Position numbers and translations under genes: made by a program
From: Agapetus fuscipes
Lineage: Eukaryota; Arthropoda; Insecta; Trichoptera; Glossosomatidae
Length of the DNA: 64,000 nt
Direction of reading: 5' to 3'
Assembly (NCBI GenBank): GCA_951799405.1
Contig: OX637345.1
Coordinates: forward strand, 4,526,001-4,590,000
The notes under the pieces: model-generated
What the model was told of the DNA's origin: nothing
What the model saw: the letters and a program-made list of their open reading frames with translations, nothing else
The model's database searches: none
Part shown: positions 50,401 to 58,880 of the stretch, piece after piece
How the letters are laid out: every line of letters starts with the position of its first letter
How positions within the stretch are numbered: the first letter of the stretch is position 1

Positions 50401-50495
50401 GTAAAAGCTTTGGCAACCCTGCAAGGGCCATTTGACACTCCCCAAGCTTCACGGCGACAGAACTTGTCAGATTCTGCGCGCCTTTGTCCCTCCAT
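47406..50495 (-). CDS. RTE-type LINE ORF: APE endonuclease + reverse transcriptase (intact)
   Basis: One uninterrupted frame of about 1,029 codons. It is the replicative enzyme of a non-LTR retrotransposon: the endonuclease nicks target DNA and the RT copies the element RNA at the nick. The apurinic-type endonuclease occupies residues about 52-295 (TLNVRG near 56, TETK near 84, GDMNGW near 191, TYTW near 246, IDYI near 258, SDHH near 284). The RT spans about 520-800: NYRPISLLS near 590, FVDLEKAFDSVD at about 658, GVRQGCIMSP at about 716, catalytic YADD at about 758. A C-terminal region follows with LMYGSEAWT near 880 and RWFGHVERM near 943. All catalytic motifs look intact. Start: ATG at 50495; the preceding codons are TTG, GGT, GAT and a TAA stop, so it is the first in-frame ATG. 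No zinc-finger gag-like ORF1 is present, as expected for RTE. Shadow frames on the plus strand are antisense by-products. Confidence 0.97.
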   Translation of the reverse strand: MEGQRRAESDKFCRREAWGVSNGPCRVAKAFTTLKKSLPSGNSRRKQEDEWKIGTLNVRGMKDKEQELEKEMNDRKIKILCVTETKMKGEGEKVLSNGSLFIYSGVKDGCPRQGVGVIIIESVRNYVRNYEWISPRILLVRIRYGSMNFLLIACYAPVDSECMETKNEFWDMLDDTVRMKDENEKLLLLGDMNGWVGRRKDEYERVVGPNGRGVINGSGRRLVDMCVEHGMFVSNTWFKHKDVHTYTWYGPNTRTVIDYICMEECMRGAIRDVRVYQGVSVGSDHHLLCATVMIGKVKMLKRTKVIKMKRIKVEKLDDESVRNDFEVEVSQILKSDECKELAKNACVGKMWETFKTCLVESAKKVCGEVTIGHRKGNEWWNDKVKQAVKEKKDSYLKWINERKNKMLETEYKRKKWLAKNEVQMSKRRMEEKLSERAQNDFSDNKKMFWSWVRQNNESCKSTTPGIKNVSGDILWNKEDVKKRWKEYFNEVFGEDECDLTVKGEYDEGNVLKISKEEVRKVIKELKNGKAASVDGVRPEMLKAGGECVIEWMKELCELCVSVKEVPSDWRKAVIVPIYKGKGDKKDCRNYRPISLLSVPGKVLCKILIHRVRLSTQEKVSDIQSGFMPERGCVDQIFALRQIVEKQLAVNKKVYAAFVDLEKAFDSVDRSMMWCVLEKYGVNKALLNAIRAIYVNSRACVRVDGEYSEYFNVYKGVRQGCIMSPWLFNIIMDHCVKQANLEGHGIQIGERKVGVLLYADDAVLIADSAAELQTMLSSLNHVLCASKLKINASKTKVLIFDRRDETEECTFMLNGTKVEIVDEFRYLGSMFEKNGKMTRELENRVCKGKQVVGAIGRIAKNKRLTMDLRMAVHNGILLPTLMYGSEAWTVNDSEMSKVCTVEMKHLRSMTGKTLRDRVRNEWVKKECNLKEDVKVKVQKNVMRWFGHVERMKDDRLTKYVYKESVKGKRGKGRPRKVWSDQIEEIVKEWDIQSERKRRKCMKKVMDMKELKEVCQDRKKWRQLCRGSGHP

Positions 50496-50622
50496 CAAAC
50501 CATCTTAACCAGACAGACTCGATGGAAAAACAAAATTGTCATAATACTAAAAAATATATAAATAAAATCTAAACTACAGTTATGTGTCGTTTGACACAAG
50601 TCTTAAATATATAAAAATAACC
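50496..50622 (-). other. RTE-A leader between monomer array and ORF
   Basis: About 127 nt, A-rich on the plus strand (AAATATATAAATAAAATCTA), containing an in-frame stop before the ORF. No other ORF. Confidence 0.6.
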
Positions 50623-50862
50623 GCTAAGAGTGCCTCCCGCCCCTGAGCACAGTCAGCAGAGCCACGCAAAGCTAAGAGCGCCTCCCTCACCCGCCACAGC
50701 CAGCAGAGACACGCACCTCTAAGAGCGCCTCCCTCCCCTGAGCACAGTCAGCAGAGCCACGCAAAGCTAAGAGCGCCTCCCTCACCCGCCACAGCCAGCA
50801 GAGACACGCACCTCTAAGAGCGCCTCCCTCCCCTGAGCACAGTCAGCAGAGCCACGCAAAGC
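50623..50862 (-). promoter_or_regulatory. Tandem monomers of about 48 bp at the 5' end of RTE-A
   Basis: CTAAGAG recurs at 50624, 50672, 50719, 50767 and 50814 (47-48 bp). Two monomer types alternate: one with CCCCTGAGCACAGTCAGCAG and one with CACCCGCCACAGCCAGCAGA, making a 95-bp higher-order unit repeated about 2.5 times. GC-rich against an AT-rich element. The array ends precisely where S2 resumes, so it is part of the insertion. By analogy with the 5' monomers of mouse L1 it may act as promoter; that is inference. Confidence 0.7.
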
Positions 50863-51128
50863 GAGCATTCTACCAATTGAGCTATCGACCTTTTTACGAG
50901 CTTGATCGTCGTCGCTACAAAGTGCCAATTCTCAAGCTAGACCAAGTTGCTGTAAGGCTGGATGGACCTTTAGTGACCGGTCATTGGTAAAGATTTTATG
51001 AATTTTTCAACCCAGCGAAGAGCAAATTTGAAAATATAAATGGTATATTTTTTGTGCTCCGCCGGGAATCGAACCCACAACCTTCCCATTCAGAGTCCGA
51101 AGTGTTACCACTGAACTACGGACCGGTC
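50863..51128 (-). repeat. S2 head plus SINE S1: the far side of the composite split by RTE-A
   Basis: Complement of GCATTCTACCAATTGAGCTA (S2 head) up to TTTTTACGAGC, then S1 complement from CTTGATCGTCGTCGCTACAA to the head CACTGAACTACGGACCGGTC. With 47126-47370 this makes one minus-strand S1-S2 composite SINE into which RTE-A inserted. Confidence 0.95.
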
Positions 51129-51650
51129 AATGGAAGGATGATGAAATAAAAAAGAAAATGACCAAGTAGTTGGTTAGTACAACTGACAAGTAAGATAGAC
51201 AAGTGCTAAGTTATTTTGAACGCAGCTTTATAGAGTCAGAAAAATGTATCGTTCACGTCGGCATTCACACAGAATGGCGGAACAAAAAGCCTCTTCTTGC
51301 GCTCCTGGCGTCTCCATATGAGGGAGATTTATGGGTCCTCTGCAAGCCTAGCGCCCGAGATGAGAAACAGATTAGTTGGTAACCGGGAAAAGCGATCCCC
51401 ACACATATTTATTGTCCGCCTATCGGGAATGCCGATTGAAGAAGATAAGAATTTGCGGGAATCTCTGTAGACATGAAAAATCTTTTTGCCGTGTGGCATC
51501 ATTAAAGGAAGAAAAAAAATTGTAACTTACTGTTGTCTGTTGTGTCTAAGAAAATGCATGTATTTTTTTGTGATTTAAAAAATGAGTCGTGAAGGGGAAA
51601 TATTTGTGCTTGGCCTAAAATAGGCATTAACATTATTTATTATTAATTAT
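51129..51650. other. No recognisable feature
   Basis: No frames or known repeats. Confidence 0.4.
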
Positions 51651-51990
51651 TAAATCTAATCTAAATCTAAATCTAAGTTGCAAAGATATGTATCATTTGA
51701 GATTCATATTAAAATGCATTCCCACAAGCAGACACGCATAATTTCGCGCTCACACATGCCGCATGTGGACCTACACTATAAAAAACCCAATCTCAAATGA
51801 ACACAAGCCCTGCAACTCTTGCTGACCTTCCCTGAAACAGGGGTGAAATTGGCAAAGTGAACCATTTTTTATAGTATGGGTGGTCAGCCTCATACCAACC
51901 TATAGGTCAAGGAATACAAGCAATTAATTACATTTGAGTATATAAAACAAATAAACACTAACAATTAAACAGTAAAAATTAAAACCTACA
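51651..51990 (-). repeat. R3 with adjoining family-B linker
   Basis: TAAATCTAATCTAAATCTAA tail complement, full R3 to CCAACCTATAGGTCAAGGAA, then TACAAGCAATTAATTACATT and AATTAAACAGTAAAAATTAA, the linker that lies between R3 and the family-B ORF (compare 63355-63475). The ORF part is missing or moved (a scrap is at 52621). Confidence 0.9.
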
Positions 51991-51999
51991 AAACATATT

Positions 52000-52600
52000 C
52001 TATATATATATAATAATAATAATAATATCAGGCTAATTTATTTTAAATTACAAATGATAAGAGAGCGCCATTTTTGTGTGTGTCACACCTCAAGAGCCCT
52101 CTCCGATCATGGATAAGACTTTCTAAATAGGTGTGTCTTGAGTGCTCCGCGAAATACATCCATAGATTTGGAGTTCTTCACTCCGGGTGGCAGTCTGTTC
52201 CACTCCACCAGACCCGCAACACGGAAAGCGCGGTCTCCGAAATTTGTACGAATCTGACGGCGTGGCTGAACCAAATTGACTACTTCATCGCCCGCGGATC
52301 TGAGTGTCTGCCTCCTTACACCCATCTCAACAGGCAACATCATGTCAGTCAAATAAGGTGGAGCCAAGCCATTGATGGCTTTATATACCATCACACAAAC
52401 ACGGTAGACCACCCTCTCCGGGAAACGAAGTCAATGTAGTGTTTTTAACAGCAGAGTGATGTGAGCGAATTTGGGTATCCCGAATATGAGTCTTGCTGCC
52501 GAATTCAACACAGATTGAAAGCGATTGAACTGCTTCTTCGGCTGACCACTATAAAGCGTCGAACAATAGTCAATCCGAGACACCACAAACGCGCCCACTA
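52000..52600 (-). pseudogene. L2/CR1-like LINE: RT-ORF C-terminus and 3' end
   Basis: Minus strand from 52590: IDYCSTLYSGQPKKQFNRFQ, then SVLNSAARLIFGIPKFAHIT, LLLKTLH, a stop (TGA where the family has Trp), LRFPERVVYRVCVMVYKAIN, GLAPPYLTDMM, FGDRAFRVAGLVEWNRLPPG and a final KTHLFRKS. This is the canonical end of CR1/L2-type ORFs (DYCN..L.G, LHWLPV..R, NG.AP.YL, GDRAFS..AP..WN.LP). The ORF ends near 52107; the 3' UTR then reads AGAGGGCTCTTGAGGTGTGA and CACACACAAAAATGGCGCTC and ends in (ATT)n at 52003-52025. That end is shared with SINE S1. Confidence 0.9.
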
Positions 52601-52620
52601 TATATGTATATATATATATT

Positions 52621-52710
52621 TTTAAAAGCCTCAGCCTTAAACGCCAGCATTACAGATCAACCACCATTTCTTTCGGTCCTTGCATACTTCTTTCATTTCA
52701 TCGTGGATGG
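52621..52710 (-). pseudogene. RTE family-B ORF scrap
   Basis: CAGCATTACAGATCAACCAC and TTCTTTCGGTCCTTGCATAC complement the end KDRKKWxLICNAxx of family B (compare 63480-63525). A short (TA)n precedes it at 52600-52617. Confidence 0.75.
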
Positions 52711-53033
52711 ATCACTACCTAAAAAATACAGTTTTTACCTCTGTCGAGAATTGAACCACGCACTTTCAAAGTGAGAACTTTTAAACAGCAGACCAGTAAC
52801 AAATAAAATATCACATTTTTTAGTGCCCGATCCCACCTTAAAGATTTTCATCGTGCAGTGTTGACTTTCAAGTAGGTAGTCCCTGTTTAAATTTGGAATG
52901 TATTTACCGAGTACTTTTCGGGCACTCCGAGTGACTTTTTGTCACCTTTCAAGTGCCATAAAGGCCCACATTATCCGTGCTCCAAGTGTACAACTATTTC
53001 TTTTTACTCAACCGCAGCGTTTAATAAAGTAAT
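52711..53033. other. No recognisable feature
   Basis: No signal. Confidence 0.35.
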
Positions 53034-53345
53034 ATGGAAACTGGATCAGCACTAGTATTGAGCGTTTTAGTTTTGATATATTTTTGAGGAATGTTTTATT
53101 ATTAGTCAAGAGATGTATGGCTGTGAAAGTAAAGTCACCTGACTGTTAAAGAGAGGATATTGATTGTGAATTGTCGTATTATGTTAAAAAATATTATGGA
53201 AACTGGATCAGCACAAGTACTGAGCGTTTTAGTTTTGGTATATTTTTAAGAAATGTTTTATTATTGCTCAAGAGATGTATGGCTGTGAAAGTAAAGTCAC
53301 CTGAATGGTAAAGGGAGGATATTGATTGTGAATTGTCGTATGATG
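53034..53345. repeat. 162-bp tandem duplication
   Basis: ATGGAAACTGGATCAGCAC at 53034 and 53196; following blocks (GAGCGTTTTAGTTTTG, GAGATGTATGGCTGTGAAAG, GATATTGATTGTGAATTGTC) repeat in order with few changes. Two units. Confidence 0.95.
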
Positions 53346-54227
53346 GAAGGTTTTGTACTGGTGATACAAAAGCGCTTGAAGTGAATCAAGTTCCAAGTCA
53401 ACTTTTGAAAAAAAAAAAAAAAAAACCATGTTAAAAAAATATGCAGGTAAGAAATATATTTTTACATGTCTACTTTGCACTGTGCGTATAAATTTCAATA
53501 AGAAGATGTGTTTTTATTTTATTTTAAAAAATATTTGAATTTTTTTTTGGTATGTGCATTGTGCAAGGACAACATCTGTTTTTTTCTGTTTCTTATATAT
53601 AACATGTTATCTATTATATATAACATATTATATATAAATAACATGTTATCAAATAAATTGAATGCTTGTGAAATATAAGCTTAGAAGAAATTATCAGATT
53701 TAAAAAAAAATCAAAATCGTTTGAAAATATCGATCTAAATAATTGATTTGACGGCATTTTTCATCCCATTTTGGGCGCACGTGATGCGTAATGGAAATAA
53801 ACACTATAATATGCCATCTATATCTTTTATTTAGAACAATGATTGAATAAGATAGCGTTCTTCAGTCAAGAATCACTTTCTATAGCTCTTTGTATTATTT
53901 TCCATCCTAGTTGTTGATATAATAATTATTCTATAATATAAAAAAAAACTATATTTTTTGCTCACCTTTCACTTTTTTTTCATCATCTTCATTTATTTTG
54001 ATAGTCACCAGATCTAAAACAAAAGAAAACACAGATTAGAGTCATTTCATAGTAAAGTGTACAGTCATAATTATCATCAATGGCACAATAACCTGGGGTG
54101 GGTATTGACCCCCTTGATCAATTGCAGTCACCGCTGCCTGTCCATTGCCTAACACCTTTCTCTACAGTATCATACTCTTACAACACGGTAATTTTTCACA
54201 AGTCCGTTCAGTTAACTGTTTTTGTTT
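53346..54227. other. AT-rich, palindromic TA words, no gene
   Basis: Between 53590 and 53655 the words ATATAACATGTTATC and ATATATAACATATTATATAT form nested palindromes. An A run lies at 53408-53425. Otherwise unassigned. Confidence 0.45.
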
Positions 54228-54462
54228 TTTTAAATAGATCTGTGAAGAGGAATGCAATTCACCGACCCATTTTGTCTGTCTAGTTGTCTTCATGCAGAAG
54301 CAGAAGCTTGTGTACATACAATGGCATTTGTTGAACTAGGGTCGAAGTTATGGTCAAAGGGCTAGAGTGATTCGAACTAGCGTTACTCTGTTCCAAATAC
54401 GCTAATCAAGAATAGCAACTTAAATCCAGATTATCTTCGGCCAGAACACCGACAAAAATGAA
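54228..54462 (-). repeat. SINE S4, full length
   Basis: Minus strand: 3' end complement AGATCTGTGAAGAGGAATGC, complements CTAGGGTCGAAGTTATGGTC and TCGGCCAGAACACCGAC. tRNA-like part diverged. Confidence 0.85.
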
Positions 54463-54821
54463 TAAAAATACATGTATAATTTTTTTAGGGTTAGGTGGCT
54501 TGCAGTCTATTTTACAAGCTCATTTATTTTATTTTATTATTTTTATCTGCTAACTAGCAGTACCCGGCGTGTTTCACTACGCCATTTGGGCATGTGGTAT
54601 CAATTTTTTTCTACAGATAAAAGAGGAAACAACAGGATCAAAAAAAAAAGTGTGCTAATCGGAATCAAGCTTCACACAATTTATCTCTAGGTTAATCTTC
54701 ACGTTTTCTAAAAAAAAAGGTCTAGGTACAACTGTTAAGCAGCAGAGCCAAGCATAGGGAAAATCGATTGCGGTGCTCCATTTATATTTATGATAAAAAA
54801 ATCGGCTATGTAACGTCACTC
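54463..54821. other. No gene; LINE-like word
   Basis: CTAACTAGCAGTACCCGGCG followed by TGTTTCACTACGCC at 54550 is similar to ACTAACAGTACCCGGTGGTT at 22059; this word is common near ends of arthropod non-LTR repeats. No ORF. Confidence 0.4.
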
Positions 54822-55069
54822 ATCTAATCTATTCTAAGTTGCATGGATATAATTGTTACATTTGGAATTCACATTAAGTGCATGCCCACAAGCAGACACG
54901 TATAAGTTCACACTTGCACATTCTGCGTGTGAACCTACAACATAAAAACCCAAATCTCAAATGAACATACACCCTGCAACTCTTTGCTGACCTTCCCTGA
55001 AACAGGGGTGACATTGGCAGAGTGAACCATTTTCTATTTATAGTTGGTCAGATGCATATTGACCTATAC
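54822..55069 (-). repeat. R3, first of two in tandem
   Basis: CATCTAATCTATTCTAAGTT tail complement, ATGCCCACAAGCAGACACGT, ACCCTGCAACTCTTTGCTGA, CATATTGACCTATA; cut at its 5' end by the next copy's tail. Confidence 0.9.
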
Positions 55070-55331
55070 TAATCTAATCTAATCTAATCTAAGCTGCAAA
55101 GATATATATCATTTAAGATTCATACTAAATGCATTCCCACAAGCAGATATGTATAATTTCGCGCTAACACATGCCGCATGTGGACCTACAATATAAAAAC
55201 CCAATCTCAAATGAACATAAGCCTTGCAACTCTTGCCGTCCTTCCCTGAAACAGGGGTGACATTGGCAAAGTGAACCAATTTTTATATTATGGGTGGTCA
55301 GCCACATAACAACCTATAAGTCAAGGAACGA
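55070..55331 (-). repeat. R3, second of two in tandem
   Basis: Four TAATC units as tail, then a full copy ending AACCTATAAGTCAAGGAACG. Same orientation as its neighbour; insertion of R3 at or next to another R3 tail. Confidence 0.95.
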
Positions 55332-56099
55332 GAAAAGAATATAAAGAAAAGAATATAAACAATACATTAAATTTTATAATCATACAATTAAAGAACTAAT
55401 CTATAAAATTCACTATACTCTTTGAGCAAAGTGAAGAAATAATAATGTATTCCAAACAATCAGGAATATTTTTCAATGTAACCGCACTGTGAAACGTATG
55501 CAGTTGGGGAAAATGCTTCATACAATATGATGCACTTAAGTGTTTTTTCAACTATCTCCATGAAAGTGTTAAATTTATGTTGAATTTTTGACTCCCTGTC
55601 CTGTCTTTATCCCGGCCAAGTGAATTCACATTTTTTCCCCACATTTAAAATGTGCTCTATCCATTATTTCAATAAGTGAAAGTTTTAGGTAGTGCACACG
55701 GAACATTTTCTATTGACAACAAAATTGTAAGTCGCACGGCCGGGTTAGGTAAAAGGCAAACATTTTGTTTATCTTGGTTGCTTTGGACCATTGTCACATA
55801 GAAGAAAGACGTTAAACCGCCGAGAAAAAAACGATCTTTAAATTTGTGGTGAGTATATAATTTTACAGAAATGCGTTTTTTGAAAAAACAACTATATTAT
55901 GTATATTTTAATTAAAAGTATGTTTCAATAAAAGGTTTTCATAATAATAATATATTTCAATATGGTCTTCTAGTTGTGACCTACGAACTTTGTTTATCGT
56001 ATTTTTTATAAGTGCGGGATATAAAAGCTTTCTTACATTTCTAAAATTCAACTTGGAATACTTGAATAACATTTTTTAATTTGGAACTTTTGTCTAGGC
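55332..56099. other. No gene; GC-box repeat copy
   Basis: TGTAAGTCGCACGGCCGGGT and TAGGTAAAAGGCAAACATTT at 55727-55767 are a diverged plus-strand copy of the repeat at 34600. Remainder AT-rich, unassigned. Confidence 0.45.
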
Positions 56100-56499
56100 C
56101 AGGGGTCGGCAACCTTTTGAGTCGGAAGAGCCAAAAATTACAATTTACAAATTTCAAAGTTTTTCCTTGACTTATAGGTTGGTATGAGGCTGACCACCCA
56201 TACTGTAAAAAATGGTTCACTTTGCCAATGTCACCCCTGTTTCAGGGAAGGTCGGCAAGAGTTGCAGGGCTTATGTTCATTGAAGATTGGGTTTTTATAT
56301 TGTAGTTGGGGGGAGGGTGGGGGGTGAAAAGCGAGTACAAGTAGCGGAGAGATCGTTAATCGATTCAGAACGATTTAGTTTTTTTCGATCAGAAGTATAA
56401 TTCTGTGTTTTTTTTATATTTGCGTATGAAGCTAAAGAGCCGTAACTTCACACCCAAAGAGCCGCATGTGGCTGGTGAGCCGCAGGTTGCTTACCCCTA
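56100..56499. mobile_element. hAT-like MITE with nested R3
   Basis: Left end CAGGGGTCGGCAACCTTTTG and right end GCCGCAGGTTGCTTACCCCT form an inverted pair typical of a widespread hAT group; GAGCC words (AGAGCCAAAAAT, AGAGCCGCATGTGGC) are also typical. The right terminal base is changed and I could not find a matching 8-bp duplication. An R3 fragment was inserted later. Confidence 0.75.
56163..56306 (+). repeat. R3, 5' half, nested in the hAT-like MITE
   Basis: TTCCTTGACTTATAGGTTGG to GGTTTTTATATTGTAG, then G-rich sequence (TTGGGGGGAGGGTGG) instead of the R3 3' half. Loss of the 3' end is unusual for a LINE-derived copy and suggests a later deletion or exchange. Confidence 0.85.
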
Positions 56500-56534
56500 A
56501 CCAAACCGATATCGATCCACCATATTTGTAAAAA

Positions 56535-56755
56535 GTCCGGTCTATAGCTTAGTTGGTAGAGTAACTGCATTCCATGCCGAGATCTCGAGTTAGAATCCCA
56601 CTGAAGTTGTCAGAAATTATTTCTCGTTTCAGTGTTTATTTCTAACCCAAAATAAAATACCGGCAAGGCTTACTCAGCCTTCATAAGAAATGAGTGTCAA
56701 GCCACTCAGGAGCTGAATAACATCCATTTCAAGTTGGCGTAAAGTAAAAGTTACT
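56535..56755 (+). repeat. SINE S2 fused to R3 3' end
   Basis: TCCGGTCTATAGCTTAGTTG head, GAGTTAGAATCCCAC (damaged B box), body to AACATCCATTTCAAGTTGGC, then R3 from GTAAAAGTTACTGGG onward. Confidence 0.85.
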
Positions 56756-57393
56756 GGGTTGTTCATTTTAGATTTGGATTTTAAATTATGAGTAGGTACA
56801 CATGCAGCATTTGTAAGCGTGAACTTACATGTGTCTACATGTGAGCATGCATTTTATATGAATCTTTAATGTAAATGTATATTTGCAACTAAGATTATGT
56901 ATTGTAGTTGAATATAATGGTCTTCTTCTATTGGGTGGTTTCAAAATTTACCGACCTCGTTGCTGAAATATTGAGAATTGAGAACCATTGTTTATTTGAT
57001 CACCATCAAACTTCACACGATTCATTCTAAAAATATGTTACATGTTTCCTGAAAATTTCGTCAAAATCGGATGAGCGGTTTATGAGTATAGGGAACATAC
57101 ATACATACATACATACATACATACATACATACATACATACATACATACATACATACATACATACATACATACATACATACATACATACATACATACATAC
57201 ATACATACATACATACATACATACATACATACATACATACATACATACATACATACATACATACATACATACATACATACATACATACATACATACATAC
57301 ATACATACATACATACATACATACATACATACATACATACATACATACATACATACATACATACATACATACACACATCCTTCTTTATAGATT
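56567..57393. repeat. 827-bp segmental duplication, unit 1
   Basis: Contains S2 body, R3 3' end (56756-56905), a flank with ATTGGGTGGTTTCAAAATTT and AATTTCGTCAAAATCGGATG, and a (CATA)n array. Everything recurs in order in 57394-58880. The junction is ...TTTATAGATTGCATTCC, where the array end meets the S2 body again. Confidence 0.9.
57097..57376. repeat. (CATA)n microsatellite, about 280 bp
   Basis: About 69 perfect CATA units between AGTATAGGGAA and ACACACATCC. Frames over it (poly MYVC on one strand, HTYI on the other) are artefacts. Confidence 0.99.
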
Positions 57394-57562
57394 GCATTCC
57401 ATGCCGAGATCTCGAGTTAGAATCCCACCGAAGTTGTCAGAAATTATTTCCCGTTTCAGTGTTTATTTTAAACCCAAAATAAAATACCGGCAAGGCTTAC
57501 TCAGCCTTCATAAGAAATGAGTGTCAAGCCACTCAGGAGCTGAATAACATCCATTTCAAGTT

Positions 57563-58422
57563 AAGTAAAGTGGGTAAAGTTAAGTAAAATTTTCCCAACT
57601 TTTTTTTTTTCCCCATTTTTAGGTTAGGTTAGGTTTTTCCCGACTTTTGGGGAAAAAAAAATTTCCCCACTTTTGGGGAAATTTTCCCAACTTTTTTTTT
57701 TTTCCCCATTTTTAGGTTAGGTTAGGTTTTTCCCGACTTTTGGGGAAAAAAAAATTTCCCAACTTTTTTTTTTTTTTCCCAGATTTGAAAGTGGGAACCA
57801 TGCGCAGGGGGATAAGTGGGAACAATGCGCAGGGGGAAATTTCCCAACTTTTTTTTTTTTTTCCCATTTTTAGGTTAGGTTAGGTTAGGTTTTTCCCGAC
57901 TTTTGGGGAAAAAAAAATTTCCCCACTTTTGGGGAAATTTCCCAACTTTTTTTTTTTTTTCCCATTTTTAGGTTAGGTTAGGTTAGGTTTTTCCCGACTT
58001 TTGGGGAAAAAATAATTTCCCCACTTTTGGGGAAATTTCCCAACTTTTTTTTTTTTTTCCCATTTTTAGGTTAGGTTAGGTTTTTCCCGACTTTTGGGGA
58101 AAAAAAATTTTCCCCACTTTTGGGGAAATTTTCCCAACTTTTTTTTTTTTTCCCCATTTTTAGGTTAGGTTAGGTTTTTCCCGACTTTTGGGGAAAAAAA
58201 ATTTTCCCAACTTTTTTTTTTTTTTCCCAGATTTGAAAGTGGGAACCATGCGCAGGGGGATAAGTGGGAACAATGCGCAGGGGGAAATTTCCCAACTTTT
58301 TTTTTTTTCCCATTTTTAGGTTAGGTTAGGTTAGGTTAGGTTTTTCCCGACTTTTGGGGAAAAAAAAAATTCCCCACTTTTGGGGAAATTTCCCAACTTT
58401 TTTTTTTTTTTCCCATTTTTAG
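57563..58422. repeat. Satellite of about 95 bp with TTAGG runs
   Basis: Repeating modules: TTAGGTTAGGTTAGG, TTTTTCCCGACTTTTGGGGA, a short A run, TTTCCCCACTTTTGGGGAAA, CCCAACTTTTTTTTTT, CCCATTTT. Two modules additionally carry AGATTTGAAAGTGGGAACCA and TGCGCAGGGGGATAAGTGGG (at 57782 and 58230, 448 bp apart), giving a higher-order period. TTTTGGGGAAA/TTTCCCC halves are inverted, so modules can fold. TTAGG is the usual arthropod telomere unit. Confidence 0.9.
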
Positions 58423-58785
58423 GCGTAAAGTAAAAGTTACTGGGTTGTTCATTTTAGATTTGGATTTTAAATTATGAGTGGGTACACATGCAGCATTTGT
58501 AAGCGTGAACTTACATGTGTCTACTTGTGAGCATGCATTTTATATGAATCTTTAATGTAAATGTATATTTGCAACTAAGATTATGTATTGTAGTTGAATA
58601 TAATGGTCTTCTTCTATTGGGTGGTTTCAAAATTTACCGACCTCGTTGCTGAAATATCGAGAATTGAGAACCACTGTTTATTTGATCACCATCAAACTTC
58701 ACAGGATTCGTTCTAAGAATATGTTACATGTTTCCTGAAAATTTCGTCAAAATCGGATGAGCGGTTTATGAGTCTATAGGGGACA

Positions 58786-58860
58786 TACATACATACATAC
58801 ATACATACATACATACATACATACATACATACATACATACATACATACATACATACATAC
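58786..58860. repeat. (CATA)n microsatellite, short copy
   Basis: About 18 units; the counterpart of the 280-bp array in duplication unit 1. Confidence 0.98.
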
Positions 58861-58880
58861 ACACATCCTTCTTTATAGAT

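Larger units (their letters stand above)
57394..58880. repeat. 827-bp segmental duplication, unit 2, with satellite insertion
   Basis: S2 body 57394-57562, satellite 57563-58422, R3 3' end 58423-58590, flank 58591-58785 and a shorter (CATA)n array 58786-58860. Without the satellite and allowing for the array difference, its length equals unit 1. Base differences from unit 1 are few (ATTGAGAATTG versus TCGAGAATTG), so the duplication is recent. Confidence 0.9.

Noticed and set aside
47412..50508. Several plus-strand frames of 60-204 codons opposite the RTE ORF
   Set aside because: Antisense shadows of a real coding frame; composition follows the complement of the RTE codons and no motif is present.
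57027..57397. Frames of 102-115 codons reading poly-MYVC or poly-HTYI
   Set aside because: They are translations of the (CATA)n microsatellite; a 4-bp repeat keeps all frames open when no unit phase has a stop.
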